Shown here piece after piece: positions 49,184 through 60,094 of a stretch of DNA of 64,000 nt. The notes under the pieces are model-generated. The model worked only from the letters and a program-made list of their open reading frames with translations. It was not told the DNA's origin and ran no database searches. How positions within the stretch are numbered: position 1 is the first letter of the stretch; each line of letters begins with the position of its first letter. The stretch lies in the NCBI RefSeq assembly GCF_000379905.1, contig NZ_KB904040.1:186001-250000 (forward strand). Reading direction: 5' to 3'. Position numbers and translations under genes: made by a program. This DNA comes from Rodentibacter pneumotropicus DSM 21403 (GTDB taxonomy: Bacteria > Pseudomonadota > Gammaproteobacteria > Enterobacterales > Pasteurellaceae).

Positions 49184-49197
49184 CCCTCTCACCGCCA
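49184..49197 (+). repeat. attR core
   Basis: CCCTCTCACCGCCA, identical to the tRNA-Ser 3' end. The bases before it do not continue the tRNA. The stretch from here to 49452 has no gene; TATCAAAGCTTAAC is repeated twice in tandem near 49232-49260. Confidence 0.85.
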
Positions 49198-49452
49198 TTT
49201 ATCTATTCTATTTACTCTAGCAGATTCTTTTTATCAAAGCTTAACTATCAAAGCTTAACTATCAAAAACAGTAACATTTTTCATATAAAAAATTCTAAGT
49301 TTTTAAAATAGCCTCGGATTTTATTAATGGAGAAAAAAGCCTCTATTTGTTCAATATATTTCTGCAAATATACTTAATTTGTATTTATGTAAACACAAAA
49401 AAATTTATTGCGTAAACTTCAATAACAATGAATTAATAAATTAAAAGGCAAA

Positions 49453-49529
<77 letters not shown>

Positions 49530-49580
49530 ATTTAAGGATTGTATCTTTTTTATGAAGTTCCAAGGGAAATACAAAAGAAG

Positions 49581-49657
49581 TGGTCGGCGAGATAGGATTT
49601 GAACCTACGACCCACTGGTCCCAAACCAGTTGCGCTACCAAGCTGCGCTACTCGCCG
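49581..49657 (-). tRNA. tRNA-Pro (TGG anticodon)
   Basis: 77 nt with CCA. Acceptor CGGCGAG/CTCGCCG, anticodon TGG in GGTTTGGGACC, T loop GGTTCAAATCC. First of the two tRNA genes on the transcript. Confidence 0.97.
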
Positions 49658-49670
49658 ACGAGTGCGCTCA

Positions 49671-49698
49671 ATTATAGAGAGGTTTCTTGTTCAGTCAA
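49671..49698 (-). promoter_or_regulatory. Promoter of the tRNA-Pro/tRNA-Arg unit
   Basis: On the minus strand TTGACT (49698-49693), 16-base spacer, perfect TATAAT (49676-49671), ~14 bases before the tRNA-Pro 5' end. Confidence 0.8.
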
Positions 49699-49831
49699 TC
49701 AATTTTTATTATTTTTGTATTTGACTGCTCAAAATTATTTCAATTTCACTATTCAGCATATTTGATTTTGTAAATTTCCCATTGTTGGATAAAATAGCAA
49801 ACGTTTACGTTTCCATTATTAAGGACTTTTA

Positions 49832-50686
49832 ATGACAGCACAAATTATCTCGGGAACCAGACTTTCTAAGCAGATAAAATCCGAAATTTCAAAAAAAATT
49901 ACCCAGTATCGTAACGAGGATAAACGAGCCCCCGGGCTTGCTGTGATTCTCGTCGGCTCAGATCCCGCCTCTCAAGTTTATGTAGAAAGTAAACGTCGCA
50001 GTTGTGAGGAAGTCGGGATTAATTCTAAATCCTATGATTTGCCGGAAACAACAACCGAGCAGGAATTACTTGCTTTAATCGACCAGTTAAATGCAGATGA
50101 AACCATTGACGGCATTTTGGTACAACTCCCTCTTCCAAAACAAATCAATTCTGAAGCTATTATTGAACGCATTGACCCGAAAAAAGATGTGGATGGTTTT
50201 CACCCTTATAACGTTGGGCATTTATGCCAGCGTATCCCAACTCTACGTGCTTGCACCCCTTATGGCGTGATGAAATTATTGGAAACAACCGGCATTGATT
50301 TACACGGCAAACATGCGGTTATCGTTGGTGCTTCAAATATTGTGGGCCGCCCAATGTCTTTGGAATTATTGCTTGCAGGCGCAACAGTCACGGTTACTCA
50401 CCGTTTCACAAAAGATCTTGAAAATCACGTACGACAAGCCGATATTTTGGTTGTCGCTGTTGGAAAACCGAATCTTGTACCGGGCGAATGGGTAAAAGAA
50501 GGTGCTGTCGTTATTGATGTAGGCATTAATCGAATTGAAGGTAAATTAGTAGGAGATATAGGGTTTGAAGCTGCAGCCCAAAAAGCAAGTCATATTACCC
50601 CTGTTCCAGGTGGGGTAGGTCCAATGACCGTTGCAATGTTGATGTATAACACACTTTATGCCTACGAACATAATATTCCAGTATAA
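49832..50686 (+). CDS. folD: Methylenetetrahydrofolate dehydrogenase/cyclohydrolase
   Basis: 284 aa bifunctional enzyme of one-carbon metabolism. Marks: [14 protein letters not shown] with the catalytic Lys, [21 protein letters not shown] and [15 protein letters not shown]; ending [14 protein letters not shown]. Confidence 0.97.
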   Translation: MTAQIISGTRLSKQIKSEISKKITQYRNEDKRAPGLAVILVGSDPASQVYVESKRRSCEEVGINSKSYDLPETTTEQELLALIDQLNADETIDGILVQLPLPKQINSEAIIERIDPKKDVDGFHPYNVGHLCQRIPTLRACTPYGVMKLLETTGIDLHGKHAVIVGASNIVGRPMSLELLLAGATVTVTHRFTKDLENHVRQADILVVAVGKPNLVPGEWVKEGAVVIDVGINRIEGKLVGDIGFEAAAQKASHITPVPGGVGPMTVAMLMYNTLYAYEHNIPV

Positions 50687-50689
50687 CGA

Positions 50690-50721
50690 AAAAGTGCGGT
50701 CAAAAAAGACCGCACTTTTAC
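50690..50721. terminator. Bidirectional terminator from inverted uptake signals
   Basis: AAAGTGCGGTC pairs with GACCGCACTTT around CAAAAAA region (50691-50718). It serves both folD and the convergent ndh gene. Confidence 0.8.
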
Positions 50722-50727
50722 TTATGA

Positions 50728-52062
50728 TTAATGCAATTTCAATCTCGGTTTTAAATAACGATTAATTTTATCCACTAAGATAATCAATCCAATTTTAGTA
50801 CAACCATGCAATGCATGTTGATGCATACGATAAAGTGATACGTAAGCAAATTGTGCAAACTTGCCGTGTACGGTCAGTGGATTCTTGCCAAATTTATTGG
50901 TTAAACTGCCTAATGCAGTGAAACTGGAAAGCGATACCAAAGTACCTTTATCATTGTATTTAAACGTCTTCAGCGGTTTATTATCAAAGATGGCAAAAAT
51001 ATTTTTCGCACAAGCTTTTGCCATCTGGTGTGCAGCTTGAGCACGAGGCGGTACTAATGTACCGTCATCTTGAGTGAATGCGGCACAATCGCCGATAGCA
51101 AAAATACTCTCGTCCACCGTAGTTTGTAGCGTATCTTTCACCACTAATTGATTAGTGCGGTTAATTTCTAAACCATCAAAATTGTGGGTGACTTTTGAAG
51201 TTCGAACGCCTGCTGCCCAAACAATTAAATCAGCTTTGATTTCTTCTCCCACTTTTGTGATTAGCGTATTGGGTTGTGCTTCGGTAATCATCGTATTGAG
51301 CTTCACATCTGCGCCCATATCTTTTAACTCATCTAAAACAGCAGTGGATAAATCTTCCGGTAACGCCGGTAACAAACGAGGACCGGCTTCGACTAAGGTT
51401 ACTTGCAAACAGGAGTTGTCAATTTTTCCATAGCCATATGAAGATAAGTCTTCAGTGGCATGATAAAGTTCTGCTGTTAATTCCACACCCGTCGCCCCAC
51501 CACCGACAATGGCAATATTAACTTTATTTTCATCCACTAACTTCTGTTTGAATTCTTCCTCACCAATATCGTCCAATGCCCGATTTTCTGAGAATTTCAA
51601 AAAGAGTTCCAAAACTTTTCGCTGGAAGCGTAATGCTTGATCAGAACTGTCCAAGAAAATACAATTTTCCGCTACACCTTTAGTATTGAAATCATTAGAT
51701 TTACTGCCAATAGCCAAAACCAAATAATCATAAGGAATACGGCGAGCGATCACCAACATATCCCCTTCTTGACCATAAATCGGGGCGAGTTCCACATATT
51801 TTTGTTCGCGATTGATACGGGTAATCGTACCTTGTTCAAAGCTGAAATGATGATTTTTACCATGGGCACGGTAGCTTAAAGAATCCACTCCGTCATCTAG
51901 AACACCGGTTGCAATTTCGTGTAATAACGGTTTCCAAAGGTGGGTAGCATTACGATCCACTAGGGTTATTTTAGCTTGCCCCTTGCGCCCTAATTTATTA
52001 CCCAAAAAAGTCGCCAATTCAATACCGCCGGCACCACCGCCAACGACCACGACATTTTTCAT
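50728..52062 (-). CDS. ndh: NADH dehydrogenase, type II (non-pumping)
   Basis: 444 aa peripheral flavoprotein that passes electrons from NADH to quinone. FAD loop VVVGGGAGGIELA at the start, NADH loop IAIVGGGATGVELTAEL (~180), FAIGDCAA near 310, and a C-terminal amphipathic membrane anchor. Convergent with folD. Confidence 0.96.
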   Translation of the reverse strand: MKNVVVVGGGAGGIELATFLGNKLGRKGQAKITLVDRNATHLWKPLLHEIATGVLDDGVDSLSYRAHGKNHHFSFEQGTITRINREQKYVELAPIYGQEGDMLVIARRIPYDYLVLAIGSKSNDFNTKGVAENCIFLDSSDQALRFQRKVLELFLKFSENRALDDIGEEEFKQKLVDENKVNIAIVGGGATGVELTAELYHATEDLSSYGYGKIDNSCLQVTLVEAGPRLLPALPEDLSTAVLDELKDMGADVKLNTMITEAQPNTLITKVGEEIKADLIVWAAGVRTSKVTHNFDGLEINRTNQLVVKDTLQTTVDESIFAIGDCAAFTQDDGTLVPPRAQAAHQMAKACAKNIFAIFDNKPLKTFKYNDKGTLVSLSSFTALGSLTNKFGKNPLTVHGKFAQFAYVSLYRMHQHALHGCTKIGLIILVDKINRYLKPRLKLH

Positions 52063-52162
52063 ATTGCTCTCCTAAATAAAATATTGTTAAAAATGTTAAA
52101 TCTTTGTAATGATAACATAAGTAAAGAAATGATAAGAAAAACTTTCACTAAAATGACCGCAC

Positions 52163-52786
52163 TTATCGATGACAACGTTCATAAAGCGGTTGTAATCTCT
52201 GAATGGTACTCACTATAAAATTTACAATATCAATATTCTGCAACGCATTCTTTTCAATATTGTGACCAATACACCAAAAATCATCATCGGAACGTAGCAA
52301 TAAATCTTTCGCCTCCAACTGATTAACTTGACGAAAATCATCGTATTCAGTTTCATCGCCACGCCATATATCCCAATCAGGAAACATCTGAAAATCGAAT
52401 TCATCCAGCCATTGATTATATTGTTGCAAACTAATTTGCGAACGATCTGCTCGGTAACAATGCCAATCTAAACTCACCGATAAACGCCGGCGATTTAACA
52501 ATACCGAAAAAATTGCTGCCGAATTTTGATTAAATTCATATTTAAAATAGGCAAAAAAATGCGCTCTGACTTGCCAACCGTTTGTCCAGCTTTCGATATG
52601 AGGTTTAGCAAAAGGCGTACCAAGTTGTTTCGCAACGACTTGAATAATGGCTTTCCAATTATCCCAATGGCATTTGTAATTGGCTTTGATTGACGGGATT
52701 TCTGCCGGACAAAATTTTTTCATTTGTGCGAATTGATAAAAAGGAATCTCAAAAATTTCGCACGATTCGGCACTGAGAGAGAGCAC
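52163..52786 (-). CDS. Conserved protein of unknown function (HI_0552-like)
   Basis: 207 aa, soluble, rich in Trp and acidic residues (WHCYRADRSQISLQQYNQWLDEF, FPDWDIWRGDETEYDD). The same place next to apaH is occupied by an uncharacterised gene in H. influenzae, from memory. No domain recognised. Ten bases after apaH, so in one transcript rsmA-apaH-this gene. Confidence 0.8.
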   Translation of the reverse strand: MLSLSAESCEIFEIPFYQFAQMKKFCPAEIPSIKANYKCHWDNWKAIIQVVAKQLGTPFAKPHIESWTNGWQVRAHFFAYFKYEFNQNSAAIFSVLLNRRRLSVSLDWHCYRADRSQISLQQYNQWLDEFDFQMFPDWDIWRGDETEYDDFRQVNQLEAKDLLLRSDDDFWCIGHNIEKNALQNIDIVNFIVSTIQRLQPLYERCHR

Positions 52787-52796
52787 TCATTACTCC

Positions 52797-53624
52797 TTAG
52801 AAAACACGGTAATTTTTAACCGCACTTTGTGTAAAGAATTGTTTGTCTTCCCAACGTAACATTGTCATTCTATTATTCCACGCACAGCCTGTATCCAGCG
52901 CATAAATGCCGTTCGGTGTCGATTCATCCACTAAACTCGCCCAATGCCCAAAAATAATCGGAATTTTTTGATAAAGAGGATTATACAAGTTAAACCAAGG
53001 CGTTAATTCCGGCGGTGCATCTTTCAGTGGTGATTTACAGCTAAAATCAAGGCGATGATCCCTGTAACAAAAACGCATACGGGTAAAGACATTAATAATA
53101 TAGCGAAGGCGATCCAGCCCTTGTAATTCAGGCGACCAACAATCCGGTTGTTCCGCGTACATATTTTCCAGTAAATGATGAATATCGCCCTGCCTTAATA
53201 CATTTTCCACTTCCTTCGCACAGGCTTTTGCCATAACCAGATCCCAATCAGGTGAAATACCAGCATGGCACATAACAAAATGTTGTTTTTCATTATGTAC
53301 AAGCAAAGGTTGATAGCGTAGCCAATCTATCAGTTCTTCAAAATCCGGTGCTTGAAAAATACTATCTACCCGATCCTTTGATTTCACTTTTTTAATACCA
53401 AGTGCAGTAGAAATTAAGTGTAAATCGTGATTGCCTAAAACCGTTTGAGCCGCATTACCCAGGGATTTCACAAAACGCAAACACTCTAGCGATTTATCCC
53501 CTCGCGCGACTAAATCCCCCACAAGGTATAATTTATCCTGCGTAGGTTCAAATGCCACTTTTTCCAGCAAAAGTTGCAATTCATCATAACAACCGTGCAG
53601 ATCGCCTACAAAATATGTCGCCAT
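52797..53624 (-). CDS. apaH: Bis(5'-nucleosyl)-tetraphosphatase (symmetrical)
   Basis: 275 aa; splits Ap4A into two ADP and removes Np4A caps from RNA. Metallophosphoesterase motifs [10 protein letters not shown] (7-16), [17 protein letters not shown] and later VMCHAGI and IFGHWASL. It is 16 bases after rsmA, as in enteric bacteria. Confidence 0.97.
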   Translation of the reverse strand: MATYFVGDLHGCYDELQLLLEKVAFEPTQDKLYLVGDLVARGDKSLECLRFVKSLGNAAQTVLGNHDLHLISTALGIKKVKSKDRVDSIFQAPDFEELIDWLRYQPLLVHNEKQHFVMCHAGISPDWDLVMAKACAKEVENVLRQGDIHHLLENMYAEQPDCWSPELQGLDRLRYIINVFTRMRFCYRDHRLDFSCKSPLKDAPPELTPWFNLYNPLYQKIPIIFGHWASLVDESTPNGIYALDTGCAWNNRMTMLRWEDKQFFTQSAVKNYRVF

Positions 53625-53640
53625 GTTAACCGCTCTTTAA

Positions 53641-54504
53641 TTAATCATCCGTATCAATAATTTCCGGTTTATTCATTTCTTCCGGAGGATTATCCGTCAA
53701 CCAATTCGCCAAACGGGCGTAATCCGCAATAGAAAGATTTTCCGCACGTGCATTTAAATCTATCCCAAGTGCGGTCAAATTTTCTGCTGAAAATAGTGTT
53801 GACAGTGCATTACGTAAGGTTTTACGGCGTTGATTAAAAGCTTGTGAACATACTCGGTTAAGCCAATATAAATCTTTTACCGGATGTGGTAATACTTGAT
53901 GAGGAATTAAACGTACCACGGCTGAATCTACTTTGGGCGCAGGTTTAAAGGCTGTTGGCGGCACTTCTAATACAGGCATCACTTGACAAAAATACTGCGC
54001 CATAATAGTTAAACGCCCGTAAGCCTTACTATTCGGTGCAGCACATAAACGTTTTACCACCTCTTTTTGCAACATAAAGTGCATATCTTGAATAATATGG
54101 TGATATTTAAAAAGATGGAACATCAATGGAGTAGAAATGTTATAGGGCAGGTTTCCAAATACACGTAATTTTTGCCCCTTCTCCGCCAAATTCTCTTGAC
54201 GATAAAGCTCGCCAAAATCAAATTGCATCGCATCATTTTCAATTACGGTAATTTTGTGATGTAAAAATGGGTGATGACGCAAACGTTCGGCAAGATCACG
54301 ATCCAGTTCCACCACAGTTAAACGATCGACTTGTTCCGCGACCGGTTCGGTTAGTGCACCAAGTCCCGGACCTATTTCCAGTAAAAATTGATCCTTTTGC
54401 GGATAAATCGCCGCAACAATATTTTGAATCACATTATTATCGTGCAAAAAATTTTGTCCGAAACGTTTGCGGGCCGTATGCCCTAAGTGTTTTTTTGAGC
54501 TCAT
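53641..54504 (-). CDS. rsmA: 16S rRNA dimethyladenosine transferase
   Basis: 287 aa (KsgA). Dimethylates A1518 and A1519. S-adenosylmethionine motif [14 protein letters not shown], motif IV NLPYNIS, and [12 protein letters not shown] near the start. First gene of an operon with apaH. Confidence 0.97.
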   Translation of the reverse strand: MSSKKHLGHTARKRFGQNFLHDNNVIQNIVAAIYPQKDQFLLEIGPGLGALTEPVAEQVDRLTVVELDRDLAERLRHHPFLHHKITVIENDAMQFDFGELYRQENLAEKGQKLRVFGNLPYNISTPLMFHLFKYHHIIQDMHFMLQKEVVKRLCAAPNSKAYGRLTIMAQYFCQVMPVLEVPPTAFKPAPKVDSAVVRLIPHQVLPHPVKDLYWLNRVCSQAFNQRRKTLRNALSTLFSAENLTALGIDLNARAENLSIADYARLANWLTDNPPEEMNKPEIIDTDD

Positions 54505-54627
54505 AATATTCTATCTTCTATTAAAGTGCAGTTATTATAGAACGTGATTTGGGTTTGTAAATCATTGAGCTATTGAATCCTTCCCCACACAAAAAGGTTA
54601 TTTTTTCAACACAACTTGATTTTCACC

Positions 54628-54656
54628 TTTCACCTCAACGCAAAAACGGCTATAAT
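54628..54656 (+). promoter_or_regulatory. infA promoter
   Basis: TTTCAC (54628-54633), 17-base spacer, TATAAT (54651-54656); an uptake signal lies between it and the gene. Confidence 0.65.
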
Positions 54657-54684
54657 CCGCCCGTTTTTCTTAAATTACCGCTGA

Positions 54685-54942
<258 letters not shown>

Positions 54943-54954
54943 TTTTAATGGAAA

Positions 54955-54987
54955 AAGAAAACCGATAATTTATATCGGTTTTTTCTT
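54955..54987 (+). terminator. Terminator after infA
   Basis: AACCGATA (54960-54967) pairs with TATCGGTT (54973-54980), then TTTT. Confidence 0.85.
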
Positions 54988-55009
54988 GTCTAAAAAAACT
55001 GCAAATCGG

Positions 55010-55037
55010 TTGCAAAAAACAAAAATTTCGATATAAT
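55010..55037 (+). promoter_or_regulatory. Promoter of the rpsF operon
   Basis: TTGCAA (55010-55015), 16-base spacer, TATAAT (55032-55037). Confidence 0.75.
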
Positions 55038-55046
55038 CCGCAACCC

Positions 55047-55126
55047 TTAGTCACATTCAATTTTTCGTTCCTTGCCTTTGCAGATTGGTGACTAATCTAC
55101 GTCAAAGGCTGATTAACCCGTAAGGA
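55047..55126 (+). promoter_or_regulatory. Structured rpsF leader, probable S6:S18 binding element
   Basis: The 90-base leader holds a hairpin GCCTTTG (55074-55080) with CAAAGGC (55103-55109), enclosing AGATT/AATCT (55082-55086 with 55094-55098), and a competing helix TTAGTCAC (55047-55054) with GTGACTAA (55088-55095). AACCCGTAAGGAG just before the ATG holds the CCG element seen in S6:S18 leader RNAs and includes the ribosome site. The general layout fits the known autoregulatory leader of rpsF operons; details are inferred. Confidence 0.55.
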
Positions 55127-55132
55127 GCAGTA

Positions 55133-55496
55133 ATGCGTCACTACGAAATCGTGTTTATGGTTCATCCGGACCAAAGCGAGCAAGTACCAGGTATGATTGA
55201 ACGTTACACAGGTTCTGTTAAAGAAGCCGGTGGTCAAATTCATCGCCTAGAAGATTGGGGTCGCCGTCAATTAGCATACCCAATCAACAAATTACACAAA
55301 GCACATTATGTGCTCATGAATGTAGAAGCGCCTCAACAAGTCATCGACGAGCTAGAAACGACTTTCCGTTATAACGATGCTGTATTACGCAGTCTTGTTA
55401 TTCATACTAAGCACGCCGTAACAGAAGCGTCCCCAATGGTTAAAGCAAAAGATGATCGTAAAGCTTTAGCTGAAGTTGAAAACAACGATTTTGAGG

Positions 55497-55510
<14 letters not shown>
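55133..55510 (+). CDS. rpsF: 30S ribosomal protein S6
   Basis: 125 aa. [25 protein letters not shown] is standard, followed by a glutamate-rich tail ([16 protein letters not shown]) that in E. coli is modified by added Glu residues. It overlaps the start of priB. Confidence 0.98.
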
Positions 55511-56065
<555 letters not shown>

Positions 56066-56080
56066 GAAGGAGAAGGTCAA

Positions 56081-56530
56081 ATGCAAGTTATTCTTTTAGA
56101 TAAAATTGCTCACCTAGGTAATGTAGGTGACCAAGTAGATGTTAAATCAGGTTTTGCCCGTAACTTCTTAATCCCACAAGGTAAAGCGGTTATGGCAACT
56201 AAAGCAAACATCGAACACTTTGAAGCACGTCGTGCCGAATTGGAAGAAAAAGCGGCTAAATCATTAGCAGCTGCAATCGACCGCGCAGAGCGTTTAGAAG
56301 CATTAGAAAAAGTGACTATCACTTCTAAAGCCGGTGATGAAGGTCGTTTATTCGGTTCTATCACTACCCGTGATGTAGCTGAAGCAGTTAGCGCGGCAGG
56401 TGTTGAAGTGGCAAAAAGTGAAGTTCGTTTACCAAACGGTCCAATTCGTACACTTGGTGAGCACGATGTTCGTTTCCAACTTCACAGCGAAGTGTTTGCG
56501 GCATTAAACATCACTATTGTTGCGGAATAA
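56081..56530 (+). CDS. rplI: 50S ribosomal protein L9
   Basis: 149 aa: N-terminal RNA-binding domain [24 protein letters not shown], long connecting helix, C-terminal domain. Last gene of rpsF-priB-rpsR-rplI; a terminator follows. Confidence 0.98.
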   Translation: MQVILLDKIAHLGNVGDQVDVKSGFARNFLIPQGKAVMATKANIEHFEARRAELEEKAAKSLAAAIDRAERLEALEKVTITSKAGDEGRLFGSITTRDVAEAVSAAGVEVAKSEVRLPNGPIRTLGEHDVRFQLHSEVFAALNITIVAE

Positions 56531-56540
56531 TTTTATCCGT

Positions 56541-56569
56541 AAAAAAACCCGACCAAGTCGGGTTTTTTA
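56541..56569 (+). terminator. Terminator after rplI
   Basis: AAACCCGAC pairs with GTCGGGTTT, with T residues after it and A residues before it, so it can work in both directions (folB is convergent). Confidence 0.9.
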
Positions 56570-56604
56570 TTACTAAGTGCGGTAAAAATTTCGCATTTTT
56601 TCAT

Positions 56605-56973
56605 TTATTTTATCTCTGTCGATAAAGTGCCCCGCTCAATAACAATCCCTACGCTATATGCCTGAGCTACCGCTTTAGGTTTACTTAGTTTCAAACGAAG
56701 CCACGGAATAGCAAAACGTTGTTGTAACTGTTCAGCGACCTCATAAGCAACACGCTCAACAAGTAAAAAAGGCTTGGCTTGTGCATAATCTAAAACAAAC
56801 TGACTGACTTCCGCATAATTAAGACAATACTGTACGTCATCGGTTTCTGCCGCTTTTCGACAATCCCACGCCATTTCAATATCAAATACTAACTTTTGCT
56901 TAATTTGCTGCTCCCAATCATAAACACCGATTTGGGCAAATACTGTTAATTCTTCAATAAAAATACGATCCAT
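56605..56973 (-). CDS. folB: Dihydroneopterin aldolase
   Basis: 122 aa tunnelling-fold enzyme of folate synthesis (MDRIFIEELTVFAQIGVYDWEQQIKQKLVFDIE; catalytic Glu22 and Lys near 98). It is divergent from plsY, an arrangement found in enteric bacteria too. Confidence 0.95.
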   Translation of the reverse strand: MDRIFIEELTVFAQIGVYDWEQQIKQKLVFDIEMAWDCRKAAETDDVQYCLNYAEVSQFVLDYAQAKPFLLVERVAYEVAEQLQQRFAIPWLRLKLSKPKAVAQAYSVGIVIERGTLSTEIK

Positions 56974-57058
56974 ATCAGATTCTCCTAAAATTATAGTAGG
57001 CGTATGCTAGCAAGTTTAGGTAAAATAGCGAGGAAATTTTATCATTCCGGGGGATTAA

Positions 57059-57658
57059 ATGAGCCTATTCGCCATTATTTACATGATTTTTGCCTATCTC
57101 TTAGGATCGATTTCCAGCGCAATATTAATTTGTAGAATCGTGGGCTTGCCCGATCCCCGCCAATATGGCTCTCATAATCCCGGTGCAACTAATGTATTTC
57201 GCATTGGAGGACGCTGGACTGCGCTCGCCGTCCTCATTTTTGATATTCTAAAAGGCATGTTACCGGTTTGGGTAGGTTATTATCTAGGATTAACCCAATT
57301 TGAATTGGGTATGGTAGCATTAGGAGCTTGCTTAGGGCATATCTTCCCTATCTTTTTTCGATTTAAAGGCGGAAAAGGGGTCGCCACAGCATTTGGGGCT
57401 ATTGCACCAATTGCATGGGCAGTAGCAGGATCTATCTTCGGTACTTGGTTTATCGTTTTCTTAGCGAGTGGTTATTCTTCTTTAAGTGCCGTCATCACTG
57501 CACTACTCGCTCCTTTTTATGTGTGGTGGTTCAAACCTGAATTTACGTTCCCGGTGGCATTGGTAAGCTGTTTATTGATTTATCGCCATCATGACAACAT
57601 TCAGCGCCTATGGCGTGGACAAGAAGACAAAGTATGGTCAAAATTAAAGAAAAATTAA
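57059..57658 (+). CDS. plsY: Acyl-phosphate:glycerol-3-phosphate acyltransferase
   Basis: 199 aa inner-membrane protein with five helices. Uses the acyl-phosphate made by PlsX. Three motifs are seen: [27 protein letters not shown], and [21 protein letters not shown] precedes the ATG. Confidence 0.96.
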   Translation: MSLFAIIYMIFAYLLGSISSAILICRIVGLPDPRQYGSHNPGATNVFRIGGRWTALAVLIFDILKGMLPVWVGYYLGLTQFELGMVALGACLGHIFPIFFRFKGGKGVATAFGAIAPIAWAVAGSIFGTWFIVFLASGYSSLSAVITALLAPFYVWWFKPEFTFPVALVSCLLIYRHHDNIQRLWRGQEDKVWSKLKKN

Positions 57659-57690
57659 AAAAACCTGCCATTTGGCAGGTTTTCTTTTTT
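57657..57690. terminator. Bidirectional terminator between plsY and rpoH
   Basis: AACCTGCCA (57662-57670) pairs with TGGCAGGTT (57673-57681), A run before, T run after. Confidence 0.9.
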
Positions 57691-57699
57691 CAAAAGTCG

Positions 57700-58545
57700 C
57701 TAAAAACTCACCGCACTTTTTAATTTTTTAAGGGCATTAGCCTCAAGTTGACGAATTCGTTCTGCGGAAACATTATATTTTGCAGCCAAATCATGTAGCG
57801 TTGCTTTATCATCATCCAACCAACGGGTTTTAATAATATCTTGGCTACGGGCATCAAGATTTTTCAATGCCACACTTAACTGCTCTACGGCTTGGCTTTC
57901 AAAAGCCTCATTTTCAAGTTCAGCAGCAAAATTAGAAGTTTTATCTTCCAAATAAAGTGACGGTGAATAAGTTTCTGTTTCACTGTCATCGTTCGGCAAA
58001 TCAAAGGCCACATCAGCCCCTGTCATACGGGATTCCATTTCAAGCACATCTTCTTTTGATACGCCCAGCTCATTTGCAACCATATCGACTTCATTTTCAT
58101 TGAACCAACCTAAGCGCTGTTTTGTCTTGCGTAAATTGAAAAATAACTTACGTTGTGCTTTTGTGGTTGCCACTTTCACGATACGCCAGTTTCTCAATAC
58201 ATATTCATGAATCTCAGCTTTAATCCAATGCACCGCAAAAGAAACCAGGCGCACACCTACTTCCGGATTAAAACGTTTGACGGCTTTCATTAAGCCAATA
58301 TTGCCCTCTTGGATCAAATCGGCTTGCGGCAATCCATAACCGGAATAGCCCCGAGCCACGTGAATGACAAAACGAAGATGAGACAATACTAATTTTTTAG
58401 CCGCTTCAATATCACCGTTGTAATATAAACGTTCCGCTAGTTCCTTCTCTTCCTCTGCGGTCAACATTGGATACTCATTTGCCGCACGAATATAACCTTC
58501 AATACTACCTTGAGGAACTAACATCATTTGTGTTTCTTTATCCAT
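57700..58545 (-). CDS. rpoH: RNA polymerase sigma factor RpoH (sigma-32)
   Basis: 281 aa heat-shock sigma factor. Regions: 1.2 ([20 protein letters not shown]), 2 ([36 protein letters not shown]), 2.4 ([29 protein letters not shown]), the RpoH-specific box ([15 protein letters not shown]) and 4.2 ([26 protein letters not shown]). Full length. Confidence 0.98.
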   Translation of the reverse strand: MDKETQMMLVPQGSIEGYIRAANEYPMLTAEEEKELAERLYYNGDIEAAKKLVLSHLRFVIHVARGYSGYGLPQADLIQEGNIGLMKAVKRFNPEVGVRLVSFAVHWIKAEIHEYVLRNWRIVKVATTKAQRKLFFNLRKTKQRLGWFNENEVDMVANELGVSKEDVLEMESRMTGADVAFDLPNDDSETETYSPSLYLEDKTSNFAAELENEAFESQAVEQLSVALKNLDARSQDIIKTRWLDDDKATLHDLAAKYNVSAERIRQLEANALKKLKSAVSF

Positions 58546-58662
58546 CTCTTTCCTTCTTTTTGGACATTGCCAATTAATAACTTTCGTTATAGCACAATAA
58601 AAGGTTTTATTGAACTAATTTGCTCTTTAAGACAGGTTTTACCGATTAAAAGTTCAATATAT

Positions 58663-58980
58663 TTAGCTATTTTTTAACACTTCAAGTTCTAAAATTAAAT
58701 CTTCATCAAGTACTTTAAAAAGTAGATCAATATTCGGGTGTTTACCCGGATTTCCCTTTGCATCTTCCACATGTTCCGCAAACCACTCAATCCCCTGCTG
58801 CGCTGAAGTGCGGTCTAATTTCCCATTAAATTTTTCAGCTAGAGCGTTATAAAGGCGCAACGACCCTAATTTTCCCTCAACGGCAGGAATATTGTGGATG
58901 ACATCACCACCTTGTTTTACATTTAACCCAGTCAGGTGATCTATTATTGGAAGAGTCTCTAAAATTTCTTTAAAATTCAT
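58663..58980 (-). CDS. DUF2322 family protein
   Basis: 105 aa from ATG 58980 (MNFKEILETLPIIDHLTG); AAGGAAAGTAA lies just upstream. Soluble, short, matches the pattern I know as DUF2322 (LRLYNALAEKFNGKLDRTSAQQGIEWFAEHVEDA). Function unknown. It lies between murB and rpoH, transcribed in the same direction. Confidence 0.8.
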   Translation of the reverse strand: MNFKEILETLPIIDHLTGLNVKQGGDVIHNIPAVEGKLGSLRLYNALAEKFNGKLDRTSAQQGIEWFAEHVEDAKGNPGKHPNIDLLFKVLDEDLILELEVLKNS

Positions 58981-59059
58981 TTTACTTTCCTTCATTAATA
59001 GGAATTTTTATTTACCCATTTAACGTGGTGATAGATTTTACCATTTATACACTAAAAAA

Positions 59060-60085
59060 TTAAGCGATTGCCTTTTCGCTATCAATCTCGCCTTTTTCTC
59101 CGATAAAACGAACTTCCGGTTGAAGATAGATAGCAAATTTTTCAGCCACTGTCTGACGAATATAATGCGCAAGCCTCACCACATCTTGCCCTGTCGCATT
59201 AGCCTCATTAATCAGTACTAATGCTTGTTTTTTATGTACCGATGCCCCACCAATTTTAAAGCCTTTAAGATTACATTGCTCGATTAACCAACCGGCAGCC
59301 AGTTTTACACGACCATCAGTCTGTAGAAAGTGCGGTAGATTTTCGTTAAGTTTTTGTAGTTCAACAAACCGTTCTGCACTCACCACCGGATTTTTAAAAA
59401 AACTCCCCGCATTGCCAAATTCATCTGGGTTCGGTAATTTACTTTGGCGAATATGGCAAACTTCATCAAATATCTCTTTTGCTGTTACATGTTCTCTACT
59501 AAAATTCGCAAGCGTGCCATATTCCAATACAGGTTGCCAATTTTTTGACAATTTTAACCCTATTGCCGTAATCACATGATCATTCCGATAACGGTGCTTA
59601 AAAATACTTTCCCGATAACCAAACTCACATTCTTCTACACTTAATCGAAATTGCTTGTTTGTTGTCAAATCCAGTACATCTACATAATGGCAAACATCTT
59701 TAAATTCGACCCCGTAAGCACCGATATTTTGAATCGGTGCTGACCCGGCACAACCCGGAATCAAAGCAAGATTTTCTAATCCCCCTATACCTTGCTCAAG
59801 AGTGTATTTAACCAAATTATGCCAATTCTCGCCGGCATTGACATGGAGATAATGAAAGCGATCATCTTGCTCATACGTAATACCTTGCAATCGATTGATA
59901 ATGACTACTCCATCAAAATCTTCGACGAAGAGTATATTACTACCTTGCCCGAGTAAGAGTACAGGGAGATGCTGAGCCTTTGCTTTAGACCAAGCTTGTT
60001 TCAGTTGTTCAAGATTTTGCACTTCTATAATCTCACGCGCATTCGCAGAGATATGAAAGGTGTGAAAAAGTTGTAAACTTTTCAT
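59060..60085 (-). CDS. murB: UDP-N-acetylenolpyruvoylglucosamine reductase
   Basis: 341 aa, type I MurB (E. coli-like with the Tyr loop). FAD-binding [48 protein letters not shown], catalytic Ser in [11 protein letters not shown] and Glu near the end (LQPEVRFIG). Second step of cell-wall precursor synthesis. Confidence 0.97.
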   Translation of the reverse strand: MKSLQLFHTFHISANAREIIEVQNLEQLKQAWSKAKAQHLPVLLLGQGSNILFVEDFDGVVIINRLQGITYEQDDRFHYLHVNAGENWHNLVKYTLEQGIGGLENLALIPGCAGSAPIQNIGAYGVEFKDVCHYVDVLDLTTNKQFRLSVEECEFGYRESIFKHRYRNDHVITAIGLKLSKNWQPVLEYGTLANFSREHVTAKEIFDEVCHIRQSKLPNPDEFGNAGSFFKNPVVSAERFVELQKLNENLPHFLQTDGRVKLAAGWLIEQCNLKGFKIGGASVHKKQALVLINEANATGQDVVRLAHYIRQTVAEKFAIYLQPEVRFIGEKGEIDSEKAIA

Positions 60086-60094
60086 TGTTTTTCC

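Larger units (their letters stand above)
37742..49197 (+). mobile_element. P4-like satellite or phage-derived island in tRNA-Ser
   Basis: About 11.4 kb between two copies of CCCTCTCACCGCCA. The left copy is the 3' end of tRNA-Ser; the right copy has no tRNA attached. Inside are an integrase next to attL, AlpA and Ogr/Delta-like regulators, a P2-type capsid gene, an alpha-like helicase with an iteron cluster, and a toxin-antitoxin pair. No terminase, portal, tail tube, tail fibre or lysis genes are recognised, so it should need a helper phage. Both flanks return to ordinary housekeeping or tRNA genes. Confidence 0.88.

Noticed and set aside
37742-49197. Integrative conjugative element
   Set aside because: No relaxase, coupling protein or type IV secretion genes; the gene set is that of phage satellites.
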